NCBI GenBank assembly: GCA_038331135.1
Contig: JBBQOS010000031.1
Span: forward strand, 1 to 11,148
Direction of reading: 5' to 3'
From: UBA9337 sp038331135
GTDB lineage: Bacteria; Patescibacteriota; Minisyncoccia; Moranbacterales; UBA9337
DNA length: 11,148 nucleotides
Part shown: in pieces, positions 1 through 5,600 of the stretch
How positions within the stretch are numbered: the stretch's first letter is position 1
Layout: the number at the start of each line of letters is the position of its first letter
Program-made: the position numbers and the translations under genes
Notes under the pieces: model-generated
Seen by the model: the letters and a program-made list of their open reading frames with translations, nothing else
What the model was told of the DNA's origin: nothing
Databases searched by the model: none

Positions 1-79
1 TATAATAGTTTAAATCCTTTATCTTTATGTTTGTAAAATATGTGCTAAGACATATGCTCTATAGCTTATATTTTATAGT

Positions 80-116
80 GTTGTCAAAATATTGCACGTG
101 CGTCTAAAGTGACAAC
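80..116. repeat. Conserved-loop hairpin, copy 1
   Basis: Seven-base arms GTTGTCA (80-86) and TGACAAC (110-116) pair perfectly around a 23-base loop. The loop begins with the 18-mer AAATATTGCACGTGCGTC (87-104), which recurs exactly at 741-758. The stems of the two copies differ in sequence, yet both pair, and both place GTCA just before and TGAC just after the shared segment. The shared segment contains the 8-base palindrome GCACGTGC. I do not recognise the family. It could be a structured nucleic-acid element, an operator or the boundary of an inserted module. Confidence 0.7.
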
Positions 117-288
117 TTTTTGTATTGGAGAATCTAAAAAAAATGCTGGAAAAATTTTAGAAATATTAGAAAGGCAAATAGAAATGTTTAGTGACAGGAG
201 AATGATTAAGAAGCTTAAGATATCCAGAAGCGAGGCGGAAAGTTTAATAAAAATAATAGAAACAATATGTTTAAATTTAATTAAATAA
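109..288 (+). CDS. Possible small helical protein or gene remnant
   Basis: A reading frame opens after a TAG at 76-78 and ends at TAA 286-288. A GTG at 109 would give 59 residues; the first ATG is at 184 and would leave only 34. The product is lysine/glutamate/isoleucine-rich and looks helical (for example KILEILERQIEMF), with codon use like the neighbouring genes. No domain is recognised and no Shine-Dalgarno is visible. The frame overlaps the hairpin at 80-116, whose shared segment reads N-I-A-R-A-S; the same residues are read in copy 2. It may be the 3' end of a decayed gene rather than an intact one. It stops 11 bases before the membrane-protein ORF. Confidence 0.35.
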   Translation: MTTFCIGESKKNAGKILEILERQIEMFSDRRMIKKLKISRSEAESLIKIIETICLNLIK

Positions 289-299
289 AAATAAAAAAT

Positions 300-665
300 A
301 TGAGTTGTATGAAAAACCCCTTGGTGTTGCTAGTAACATCTGCACTTATAGCAGGTGTTGTCTTTATTAATAGTATGTTTAGTCCCACGGGAACATTTAT
401 TGGATTTTTCTCCGCAGTTGTTGTAGTAGTTTCCTTTTTATTATTATTTTTTAAAGAGCGTGTATTTTTATTTTGGATAAAATATACTGGAATATTCTTA
501 ATATTATCTTTTATAATTATTTTATTTTTCCCCGACATAAGTGGTGGCTTTGTTGGTTTTGATAAAGAAATTATTGCAATATTGTTATCGGGGCTGTTTC
601 TGATCTTAAGCGTTGGGGTAATTATATGGAAAGCTATTAGTCTTAGAAAGAAAAAACTAAAATAA
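300..665 (+). CDS. Small four-helix integral membrane protein, function unknown
   Basis: The 121-residue product has four predicted membrane segments at about 7-24, 33-51, 58-77 and 91-110. The loop between helices 2 and 3 contains KER and the C-terminus ends in RKKKLK. Loops 1-2 and 3-4 are uncharged or acidic. By the positive-inside rule both termini should be cytoplasmic. There is no signal-peptide cleavage site, catalytic motif or recognisable family. ATG 300 is used here; ATG 309 (fourth codon) is equally possible because neither has a Shine-Dalgarno, only A/T-rich sequence upstream. The gene is followed by its own hairpin terminator and lies between the two conserved-loop hairpins, so it appears to be part of an isolated small module. 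A role in membrane stress or transport would be a guess. Confidence 0.65.
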   Translation: MSCMKNPLVLLVTSALIAGVVFINSMFSPTGTFIGFFSAVVVVVSFLLLFFKERVFLFWIKYTGIFLILSFIIILFFPDISGGFVGFDKEIIAILLSGLFLILSVGVIIWKAISLRKKKLK

Positions 666-688
666 TCTATTTCTGTTGCTGTATTTAT

Positions 689-720
689 AGGGTATATGCC
701 TAGGTATATACCTTTTTATT
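689..720 (+). terminator. Hairpin terminator after the membrane-protein gene
   Basis: AGGGTATAT (689-697) pairs with ATATACCTT (706-714) over nine positions including one G-T, with an 8-base loop, followed directly by TTTATT. It begins 23 bases after the stop codon of the membrane protein, where an intrinsic terminator is expected. The stem is A/T-rich and therefore weak. Confidence 0.6.
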
Positions 721-733
721 TATCATTTCAGAG

Positions 734-770
734 ATTGGTCAAATATTGCACGTGCGTCCATTTGACTAAT
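734..770. repeat. Conserved-loop hairpin, copy 2
   Basis: ATTGGTCAAAT (734-744) pairs with ATTTGACTAAT (760-770) over 11 positions (one G-T) around a 15-base loop, ATTGCACGTGCGTCC. The 18-mer at 741-758 is identical to 87-104, in the same orientation and 654 bases downstream. The stem is longer than in copy 1 and different in sequence, which is the pattern left by compensatory change. It lies just beyond the terminator of the membrane-protein gene and closes the module opened by copy 1. Confidence 0.7.
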
Positions 771-788
771 AATTTTGTTTTTTTAATC

Positions 789-849
789 TGTTTGTTTTCT
801 CTCATGAAAGGGGGCTAGAGAGGGAGAAGAAGAAATAAAAAAACAAACA
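789..849. repeat. Palindromic element A: purine-rich core in an A/T-rich inverted repeat
   Basis: TGTTTGTTTT (789-798) and AAAACAAACA (840-849) are perfect inverted repeats. They enclose a G-rich purine tract with GGGGGC at 810-815 and GAGAGGGAG at 818-826. The core carries the GGGAG half of the CTCCC...GGGAG core seen at 1099, 2872, 2990 and 5641 but has no matching CTCCC arm, so it is a diverged or partial member of that family. Confidence 0.45.
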
Positions 850-895
850 TTAAAACATGAAAGCATTGAAACAATATGGCAATTTAGCAATTAGC
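841..895. repeat. Degenerate tandem tract with 8-base period
   Basis: From 849 the sequence divides into 8-base words ending in C: ATTAAAAC, ATGAAAGC, ATTGAAAC, AATATGGC, AATTTAGC, then a 7-base AATTAGC. The words match loosely as A(T/A)TNNRRC, and the C keeps its phase at 848, 856, 864, 872, 880 and 888. The units are too diverged for a recent microsatellite. No function is known to me. Confidence 0.5.
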
Positions 896-939
896 AGTCC
901 CAAATCCCCAGATTGATAATTCCTTAAATTCCTAAACTC

Positions 940-961
940 CCAATCTATTTGTATAGATTGG
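940..961. repeat. Perfect 9-bp stem-loop upstream of the pheS promoter
   Basis: CCAATCTAT (940-948) pairs perfectly with ATAGATTGG (953-961) around the loop TTGT. It is not followed by a T tract, so it is not a standard terminator. It ends about 45 bases before the pheS -10 element and could be an operator or another small palindrome. Confidence 0.45.
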
Positions 962-1005
962 TAATTCATAGAGTTTTCGTGTTTCTTTGCTTTATTTTAT
1001 TACGG

Positions 1006-1014
1006 TGCTATAAT
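1006..1014 (+). promoter_or_regulatory. Extended -10 promoter for pheS
   Basis: TGCTATAAT combines a perfect TATAAT (1009-1014) with the upstream TGn of extended -10 promoters. The same nine bases occur at 5561-5569 ahead of glyA. No good -35 is present; TTGCTT at 987-992 is the nearest, with a 16-base spacer, as expected for an extended -10 promoter. Transcription would start near 1021 and leave a leader of about 138 bases containing palindromic element B. Confidence 0.6.
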
Positions 1015-1063
1015 AATTTTATTGAGAAGCGCACTTTATTCATTAATAACTTTGACAAATAAG

Positions 1064-1136
1064 GATAATTTAAAAAAATATACACCCCCTCTTTAATTCT
1101 CCCCCTCAGGGAGGAGAGGATGATATTTAAATTATC
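1064..1136. repeat. Palindromic element B in the pheS leader
   Basis: Three nested inverted repeats share one centre. The outer pair is GATAATTTAAA (1064-1074) with TTTAAATTATC (1126-1136), perfect over 11 bp. The middle pair is CCTCT (1088-1092) with AGAGG (1115-1119). The inner pair is CTCCC (1099-1103) with GGGAG (1109-1113), loop CCTCA. The G/C-rich core stands out in an A/T-rich region and recurs in pheT and ahead of glyA. It ends 22 bases before the pheS start codon, within the predicted transcript. Confidence 0.6.
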
Positions 1137-1158
1137 TTTTTGATGTAAATTATTTATT

Positions 1159-2193
1159 ATGTTGGAAAAAATAAAAAAAATAAAAAACGAAGCATTGCAG
1201 GAAATAGCGGAAGTTAAATCGACGGAAGAACTGGAAAATTTGAGAATAAATTATTTGGGTAAAAAAAGTGAATTTAATCAAATTTTAAAAGGACTCAGGG
1301 ATCTCTCTGCTGAAGAAAAGAAAATGGTGGGGCCTGAGGCGAATGTTGCCAAAGAAGAAATTCAAACCGCTTTGGAAGGTAAGGCGCAAGAGTTGGAGGA
1401 TTTGATCGATATGGAAAAGGAATGGGTTGATGTGACCGCGCCTGGTAAAAAAATAAAAAGAGGCCATCTCCATCCAATTACTATTGTGCAACGCGACATC
1501 GAAGATATTTTTACTTCTATGGGGTTTGAAATTGCTGATGGACCAGAAGTGGAAAGTGAGTTTTATAATTTTGATGCAGTAAATGTGCCAGAAGATCATC
1601 CTGGTCGAGATATGCAAGATACTTTTTGGATCAGTAAAGAAGAAGGCCGAGAAAAAGGAACAGGCACGGTTTTGCGCACGCAAACTTCCTCAGTTCAAGT
1701 TCGTTATATGCAAACGCACGAACCGCCTTTCCGAATAATTATTCCCGGAAGAGTTTTTCGTCAAGAAGCTACTGACGCTAGTCACGAGCATACTTTTCAT
1801 CAATTTGAAGCATTGGTAGTAGGAGAAAAAGTTAACGTGGCCAACTTCCTTTATATCTCTGAGACATTTTTTTCTCAATTTTTCGGAAAAAAATTAAATG
1901 TAAGACTGCGACCAAGTTATTTCCCTTTTGTGGAGCCTGGTTTTGAATTTGATATTAGTTGTACTAACTGTGAAGGCAAAGGTTGTAGCTCATGTAAACA
2001 AACCGGCTGGCTTGAAGTAGGGGGAGCGGGAATGGTGCATCAAAATGTGTTTGAATCTGCCGGATACGAAAAAGGAAAATATCAAGGCTTTGCCTGGGGA
2101 TTTGGTTTAGAGAGGTTGGCGATGATGAAATACAAGATTGATAATATCAGACATTTTCATGGGGGAGATGTGAGGTTTACTCGGCAATTCTAG
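1159..2193 (+). CDS. pheS: Phenylalanine--tRNA ligase alpha subunit
   Basis: Catalytic subunit of the cytoplasmic (alpha-beta)2 enzyme that charges tRNA-Phe; 344 residues, a normal length. An N-terminal coiled-coil arm (about 1-85) precedes the class II core. Motif 2 is GRVFRQEATDASHEHTFHQF (197-216) and motif 3 is GFAWGFGLERLAMMKYKIDN (310-329). A Cys4 knuckle, C-x2-C-x4-C-x2-C at C268, C271, C276 and C279, sits between FVEPGFEFDIS and GWLEVGGAGMVH; it is absent in Escherichia coli PheS but occurs in some other bacteria, and probably binds zinc. Start ATG 1159 gives the usual N-terminus; no Shine-Dalgarno is visible. The gene follows an extended -10 promoter and element B. Its partner pheT lies 434 bases downstream, separated by an unrelated ORF. 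Confidence 0.97.
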   Translation: MLEKIKKIKNEALQEIAEVKSTEELENLRINYLGKKSEFNQILKGLRDLSAEEKKMVGPEANVAKEEIQTALEGKAQELEDLIDMEKEWVDVTAPGKKIKRGHLHPITIVQRDIEDIFTSMGFEIADGPEVESEFYNFDAVNVPEDHPGRDMQDTFWISKEEGREKGTGTVLRTQTSSVQVRYMQTHEPPFRIIIPGRVFRQEATDASHEHTFHQFEALVVGEKVNVANFLYISETFFSQFFGKKLNVRLRPSYFPFVEPGFEFDISCTNCEGKGCSSCKQTGWLEVGGAGMVHQNVFESAGYEKGKYQGFAWGFGLERLAMMKYKIDNIRHFHGGDVRFTRQF

Positions 2194-2202
2194 GCAATCT
2201 TT

Positions 2203-2571
2203 TTGAGATTTTTAAAAAATATTAAATTTAAATTTTTATGGATAAAATGCCAATGCTCAGTTGAAGAATTTAAAGGAAAGTTTAATTTAACGGAAGAAGA
2301 AGCTCACAAAAGATGGTCAAGCTCAATTCTTAGAAAAAGAGATACTTTTCTAAACAGAGTAGAAAATTGGAAAAAAGTAGAAAAAGTAGCTGAGGAAAAT
2401 GGAATTAAAATTAATAAAAATTCAGATTATGAAATGTTGAATGGGCAAATTATCTCCATAGATGGACAAAAAATAGAAGTAAAATCTATTGATGAAAATA
2501 ATTCATCAAATAAAAAATATTCCAATGGTGTAAATTTGAAAAGCGTAAAAATAGATACAAGCGTATATTAA
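2203..2571 (+). CDS. Hypothetical protein between pheS and pheT
   Basis: A 122-codon frame starts at TTG 2203, nine bases after the pheS stop, and ends at TAA, 56 bases before pheT. No in-frame ATG lies near the 5' end; the ATG at 2238 is out of frame, so either TTG is the start or the 5' end has been lost. The product is soluble and highly charged, with a helical stretch (LTEEEAHKRW, then RKRDTFLNRVENWKKVEKVA) and a C-terminal part that looks beta-rich (GQIISIDGQKIEVKSI). No family is recognised. Codon use resembles the neighbours. It would be co-transcribed with pheS and pheT. It may be a small accessory protein, an insertion into the operon or the remnant of a longer gene. Confidence 0.55.
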   Translation: MRFLKNIKFKFLWIKCQCSVEEFKGKFNLTEEEAHKRWSSSILRKRDTFLNRVENWKKVEKVAEENGIKINKNSDYEMLNGQIISIDGQKIEVKSIDENNSSNKKYSNGVNLKSVKIDTSVY

Positions 2572-2593
2572 AATTACAAATAATAATTAAAAT

Positions 2594-2621
2594 TACTGGT
2601 TATCAGCTACTAGTTATTAAA
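2594..2621. repeat. Degenerate tandem tract with 7-base period before pheT
   Basis: Four 7-base words follow one another: TACTGGT, TATCAGC, TACTAGT, TATTAAA. They share TA at the first two positions and mostly G at the sixth. It fills most of the 56-base spacer before pheT and lacks a Shine-Dalgarno. It is similar in style to the 8-base periodic tracts at 841 and 10493. Confidence 0.35.
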
Positions 2622-2627
2622 AAATAA

Positions 2628-5084
2628 ATGAGATTTAGTTACAATTGGCTCAAGGAATTGAGCGAGACAACAAAAGCACCCCAAGAATTAAAAGAAGTTT
2701 TGACTTTACATAGTTTTGAAGTAGAAAAAATAGAAGATCTGGGGAAAAATTTGGAGATGGTGGTAATTGGGGAAGTTTTAAAAGTGACCAAGCATCCGGA
2801 TGCTGATAAATTAAATGTGGCCCAAGTGAATGTAGAGCCTTCACTTCAACCCCTGCCTGCCAGTAGGCAGGCTCTCCCAGGGAGAGAGGGTATTTTGCAA
2901 ATTGTTTGCGGAGCACCAAATTTAAAAGAAGGGCAAAAAGTTCCCGTAGCTTTGGTGGGAGCGGTTTTAAACCCGACACCCCCCTCCAACTCCCCCCTCA
3001 GAGAGGTGGGAGGGAATATGATTGAAATCAAACAAGTTAAGATTCGTGGCGTAGAATCATGCGGAATGATTTGTGCCCAAGATGAGTTGGGAATTGGGGA
3101 AGATCATGCTGGGATTATGGTGTTACCTGAGGATGCGCCAGTGGGAGAAAAATTTGCCAAGTATATGAATTTGAATGATAGCATTTTAGAAATTGATGTT
3201 TTGCCTAATCGTGCTCATGATTCAATGAGCTATGAGGGAATGGCGAGAGAAATAGCTATGCTGGAAAAAAGAATTGTTCTGGATAACGATGAAAAATTAG
3301 TAGGAAAATTTAAGGTGGACAATAGTTTAAAGATAGAAATTGAAACTGATAAATGTCCTCGTTATATCGGTGCCAAAGTTAGCGGAGTGAGAATTGAAGA
3401 ATCACCCATTTGGCTTAAAAATCGCTTGAAGGCTTCTGATATAAAACCGATTAATAATATAGTGGACATTACCAACTATATAATGTTGGAAATTGGGCAA
3501 CCGCTGCATGCTTTTGATGCTAATGGAATTGATGAAATTGGAGTGCGTATAGCAAAAAATGCTGAAAAATTAATAATTCTAAATGGAGAAGAAATTAATT
3601 TGAGAAATGCGGATATTGTAATTACTGATGGAAAAAATCCAATTGCTCTGGCTGGAGTAATGGGAGGATTGGAAAGCGGGATCAAAGAGGATACGACTGA
3701 AATTATTTTAGAGGGAGCAAATTTCAATGCTTCGACTATTCGTCGGACTAAATCTGTCTATAATATCCAGTCAGATGCAGCTTATCGTTATGAAAGAGAT
3801 ATTGATGTTAATTTTACCGAGAGAGCGATGATAAAAGCCTTGATTCTTATAACTGAAATTGCAGGCGGAAAAGTTGAAACTATTTCTGATAATTATCCGG
3901 TGGAGATTAAAAACTGGGAAATTAAACTTGAACTTGAAAGAGTAGATAGACTTTTGGGAATCAAAATTGGGAAAGAGGATGTGATTAATATTTTACAAAA
4001 TTTAGGAATTAAAGTTGTCCCAGAAAATAATATTGTAATTTGTGAAATTCCTACTCGCCGAATTGATTTAAGAAATCAAGAAGATTTAATTGAGGAAATT
4101 GGAAGAGTTTTTGGATATTATAAAATTCCGACCAAACCGCTTAACGGAAAAGTTCAAGTGCCATTAAAAAATAAAGAAAGAGAGTTGGAGAGAAGTTTGA
4201 AAAACATCATAACCCACCTTGGATTTGATGAGATAAAGGGATATTCTTTTTATTCTCGAGAGGATGCTAGAGCTCTTGGATTAAACGACGAAAATCATAC
4301 CTCATTACTTAATCCTATGAATCCGGATCAAGAATTAATTCGTCGAACTTTAGCAAGCGGACTTTTGCGCGCTGGTAAAAAAAGTTTGAGTTATTATGAA
4401 AGTGTAAATATTTTTGATATGGGAAAAATTTATGCTCCAAAAAATAATTCTTTGCCCGAAGAAAATTTGATTTTGTCGGCTTTAATTATTGAAAAGGGCG
4501 ATAAGGGAGAGCAATTTTTTGCACTTAAAGGTGTACTAGAAAGTCTACTGTCTAAAATTAAAATATCCGATGTTAAGTTTTTGGCTGAATTTGATGAGAA
4601 CAAGGAAGATGCTCTATCTTTTCATCCTGGAAGAAAAGCAGTGATAAAAACTAGTGAAGGAGAAACATTGGGAGTAATTGGAGAAATAACTAAAAGCGCG
4701 CATAAATATTTTGGAATTAAAAAAATGCGCGCTGCTATATTTGAATTAAATGTGGGCGCACTTCTCGGAGAAATATCTGGAGAAAAAATTTATACCCAGT
4801 TGGCTAAGTTTCCATCGGTAAATAGAGATATTTCTATAGTAGTAGATAAAAAAATGCTAACTTCTAAGGTGGCTGAGGTAATAGTATTTTTTGGTGGAAA
4901 TCTCTTGCAAGATGTCACATTGTTTGATACATTTATAAACCCAGCAACAAGCGAAAGATCTATGGCTTTTCATTTGATTTTTTCTGACCTAGAGAGAACT
5001 TTAACCGCCCAAGAAGTAGATGAAAAAATTGTTGAAATTAGCGCGAAATTGGAGGAAGAGTTGGGAGTGAAGTTGAGGAAATAG
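2628..5084 (+). CDS. pheT: Phenylalanine--tRNA ligase beta subunit with two in-frame insertions
   Basis: Beta subunit of the PheRS heterotetramer, responsible for tRNA recognition and editing; 818 residues. The N-terminus MRFSYNWLKEL fixes the start. Order: N-terminal B1 part; tRNA-binding OB-fold B2 with HPDADKLNVAQV (56-67), LQIVCGAPN (90-98), KVPVALVGAVL (104-114) and GVESCGMICAQDELGI (141-156); B3/B4 editing region (about 200-390, ending near SDAAYRYERDID); B5 (about 400-475, QEDLIEEIGRVFGYYKIP); catalytic-like core; and a C-terminal anticodon-binding fold (about 725-818, FPSVNRDISIVV). Residues about 71-88 and 115-130 are extra relative to standard PheT and are encoded by palindromic DNA; both lie in loops of the B2 domain. 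Everything else looks intact, so the protein is probably functional. Stop TAG; a strong hairpin follows. Confidence 0.96.
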   Translation: MRFSYNWLKELSETTKAPQELKEVLTLHSFEVEKIEDLGKNLEMVVIGEVLKVTKHPDADKLNVAQVNVEPSLQPLPASRQALPGREGILQIVCGAPNLKEGQKVPVALVGAVLNPTPPSNSPLREVGGNMIEIKQVKIRGVESCGMICAQDELGIGEDHAGIMVLPEDAPVGEKFAKYMNLNDSILEIDVLPNRAHDSMSYEGMAREIAMLEKRIVLDNDEKLVGKFKVDNSLKIEIETDKCPRYIGAKVSGVRIEESPIWLKNRLKASDIKPINNIVDITNYIMLEIGQPLHAFDANGIDEIGVRIAKNAEKLIILNGEEINLRNADIVITDGKNPIALAGVMGGLESGIKEDTTEIILEGANFNASTIRRTKSVYNIQSDAAYRYERDIDVNFTERAMIKALILITEIAGGKVETISDNYPVEIKNWEIKLELERVDRLLGIKIGKEDVINILQNLGIKVVPENNIVICEIPTRRIDLRNQEDLIEEIGRVFGYYKIPTKPLNGKVQVPLKNKERELERSLKNIITHLGFDEIKGYSFYSREDARALGLNDENHTSLLNPMNPDQELIRRTLASGLLRAGKKSLSYYESVNIFDMGKIYAPKNNSLPEENLILSALIIEKGDKGEQFFALKGVLESLLSKIKISDVKFLAEFDENKEDALSFHPGRKAVIKTSEGETLGVIGEITKSAHKYFGIKKMRAAIFELNVGALLGEISGEKIYTQLAKFPSVNRDISIVVDKKMLTSKVAEVIVFFGGNLLQDVTLFDTFINPATSERSMAFHLIFSDLERTLTAQEVDEKIVEISAKLEEELGVKLRK
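2845..2890. repeat. Palindromic element C inside pheT
   Basis: Two perfect hairpins abut in the coding sequence: GCCTGCC (2855-2861) with GGCAGGC (2866-2872), loop AGTA, and CTCTCCC (2872-2878) with GGGAGAG (2880-2886), one-base centre. The second carries the CTCCC...GGGAG core of the family. Translation gives about 18 residues rich in Pro, Leu, Ser and Arg (PSLQPLPASRQALPGREG), placed where other PheT proteins have a short turn between the NVAQVNV and LQIVCGA strands. The element keeps the frame and adds no stop. Confidence 0.8.
2975..3016. repeat. Palindromic element D inside pheT
   Basis: CCCTCC (2982-2987) pairs with GGAGGG (3009-3014). In a slightly shifted register CTCCC (2990-2994) pairs with GGGAG (3008-3012). 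It is a second, independent member of the CTCCC...GGGAG family, 90-odd bases after element C. It encodes about 16 residues (NPTPPSNSPLREVGGN) in the loop between VALVGAVL and the IEIKQVKIRGVES strand of the B2 domain. The frame is kept. Confidence 0.75.
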
Positions 5085-5108
5085 TAAATCTTTTAGCATT
5101 TTTAAGTT

Positions 5109-5156
5109 CAGGCACTAAGAGCTCCATAAGGTTCTTAGTGCCTGTGGTGCCTTTTT
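5109..5156 (+). terminator. Strong hairpin after pheT with alternative 3' arms
   Basis: CAGGCACTAAGA (5109-5120) pairs perfectly with TCTTAGTGCCTG (5133-5144), 12 bp. The T tract (5152-5156) does not follow that arm directly but comes after a second copy of its end, GTGCCT (5147-5152), which can also pair with AGGCAC (5110-5115). The pairing that uses the second copy would place the T tract next to the stem. It most simply ends the pheS-pheT transcript; the duplicated arm could allow switching before the zinc-ribbon gene. Confidence 0.65.
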
Positions 5157-5256
5157 GTTGAAGGTTAGTATTTGTTTGTTATTTTTTAGTAAATAAACAT
5201 TAACCGCCAGGGAGGTGGTTATTTTTAGGAGAAGTAAGCAAATCTTAGTTCATTCT

Positions 5257-5264
5257 AGGGAGGT
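5257..5264 (+). promoter_or_regulatory. Strong Shine-Dalgarno for the zinc-ribbon gene
   Basis: AGGGAGGT lies four bases before ATG 5269 and is the only clear Shine-Dalgarno in front of a gene in this window. It decides the ATG at 5269 over an upstream GTG at 5215. A second copy of AGGGAGGT followed by a similar T-rich stretch sits 48 bases upstream (5209-5216) but has no start codon in register. Confidence 0.75.
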
Positions 5265-5268
5265 TTTT

Positions 5269-5469
5269 ATGGCAAAGTCAGTATTGAAGGAATGTCGTGC
5301 TTGCAAGAAAAGACAGACTGTCAGTAACGGACACACTCACTGTTATATTTGCGGAAGTATTTTGGATGTTTTTCGGACGTCTCCAGAGAAAAAACCAAAA
5401 ATAAAAAAGAGACAAATACGTCAACAGCGCAAAATTGATATTGCTTGCGGAGGTCTTGTCAGGAGATAG
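5269..5469 (+). CDS. Small basic zinc-ribbon protein, function unknown
   Basis: The 66-residue product starts MAKSVLKECRACKK. It has a C-x2-C-x12-C-x2-C zinc ribbon (C9, C12, C25, C28) followed by a strongly basic tail, KKPKIKKRQIRQQRK. Small size, Zn ribbon and basic tail suggest binding of RNA or ribosomes, but it does not match ribosomal proteins L32, L33, L36 or S14 as I know them. Unlike its neighbours it has a strong Shine-Dalgarno, so it may be highly translated. It is bounded by hairpins at 5109 and 5496 and so forms its own transcription unit or the tail of pheT readthrough. I see no convincing promoter in the 184-base gap upstream. Confidence 0.8.
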   Translation: MAKSVLKECRACKKRQTVSNGHTHCYICGSILDVFRTSPEKKPKIKKRQIRQQRKIDIACGGLVRR

Positions 5470-5495
5470 CGTGCGGTAATGTTCATGGTTTAATG

Positions 5496-5536
5496 AGACA
5501 CTTTTGAGGAAGCTTCCCAAAAGTGTCTTTTGTTTT
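5496..5536 (+). terminator. Intrinsic terminator after the zinc-ribbon gene
   Basis: AGACACTTTTG (5496-5506) pairs perfectly with CAAAAGTGTCT (5518-5528). The pairing continues with GGA/TCC inside, and the stem is followed at once by TTTGTTTT. It begins 27 bases after the stop codon and ends just before the glyA promoter. Confidence 0.9.
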
Positions 5537-5539
5537 AAT

Positions 5540-5569
5540 TTGATTTTTTTGGCGTGGGGATGCTATAAT
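5540..5569 (+). promoter_or_regulatory. Promoter for glyA
   Basis: TTGATT (5540-5545), an 18-base spacer and TATAAT (5564-5569), with TGC directly before the -10 (TGCTATAAT). The extended -10 is identical to that at 1006-1014. Transcription would start near 5576 and give a leader of about 115 bases that contains palindromic element E. Confidence 0.7.
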
Positions 5570-5600
5570 ATAAAGGATTTTAAGAGAAGAGTTTTAGCAT

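Larger units (their letters stand above)
666..1158. other. 493-base non-coding region upstream of pheS
   Basis: No convincing ORF is present on either strand. In order it holds a terminator (689-720), conserved-loop hairpin copy 2 (734-770), a purine-rich element inside an A/T-rich inverted repeat (789-849), a degenerate 8-base periodic tract (841-895), a perfect 9-bp hairpin (940-961), an extended -10 promoter (1006-1014) and a nested palindromic element in the pheS leader (1064-1136). Each is annotated separately. Confidence 0.7.

Noticed and set aside
58..87. Minus-strand promoter TTGACA-N18-TATAGA overlapping hairpin copy 1
   Set aside because: The -35 is perfect, but it points out of the window with no gene to serve, and the TTGACA bases are part of the hairpin arm.
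80..116. Integron attC site
   Set aside because: attC sites read RYYYAAC...GTTRRRY; here GTT is at the 5' outer end and AAC at the 3' outer end, and no integrase is in the window.
281..538. 85-codon minus-strand ORF opposite the membrane-protein gene
   Set aside because: Lys/Asn/Thr-rich antisense of a hydrophobic A/T-rich frame; the plus-strand product has coherent membrane helices with correct charge pattern.
1052..1057. TTGACA as a pheS -35 box
   Set aside because: No -10 lies at a 16-18 base distance downstream; the extended -10 at 1006-1014 is better.
666..1158. CRISPR array
   Set aside because: The repeats are 7-8 base degenerate words without spacers of regular length, and there are no cas genes.
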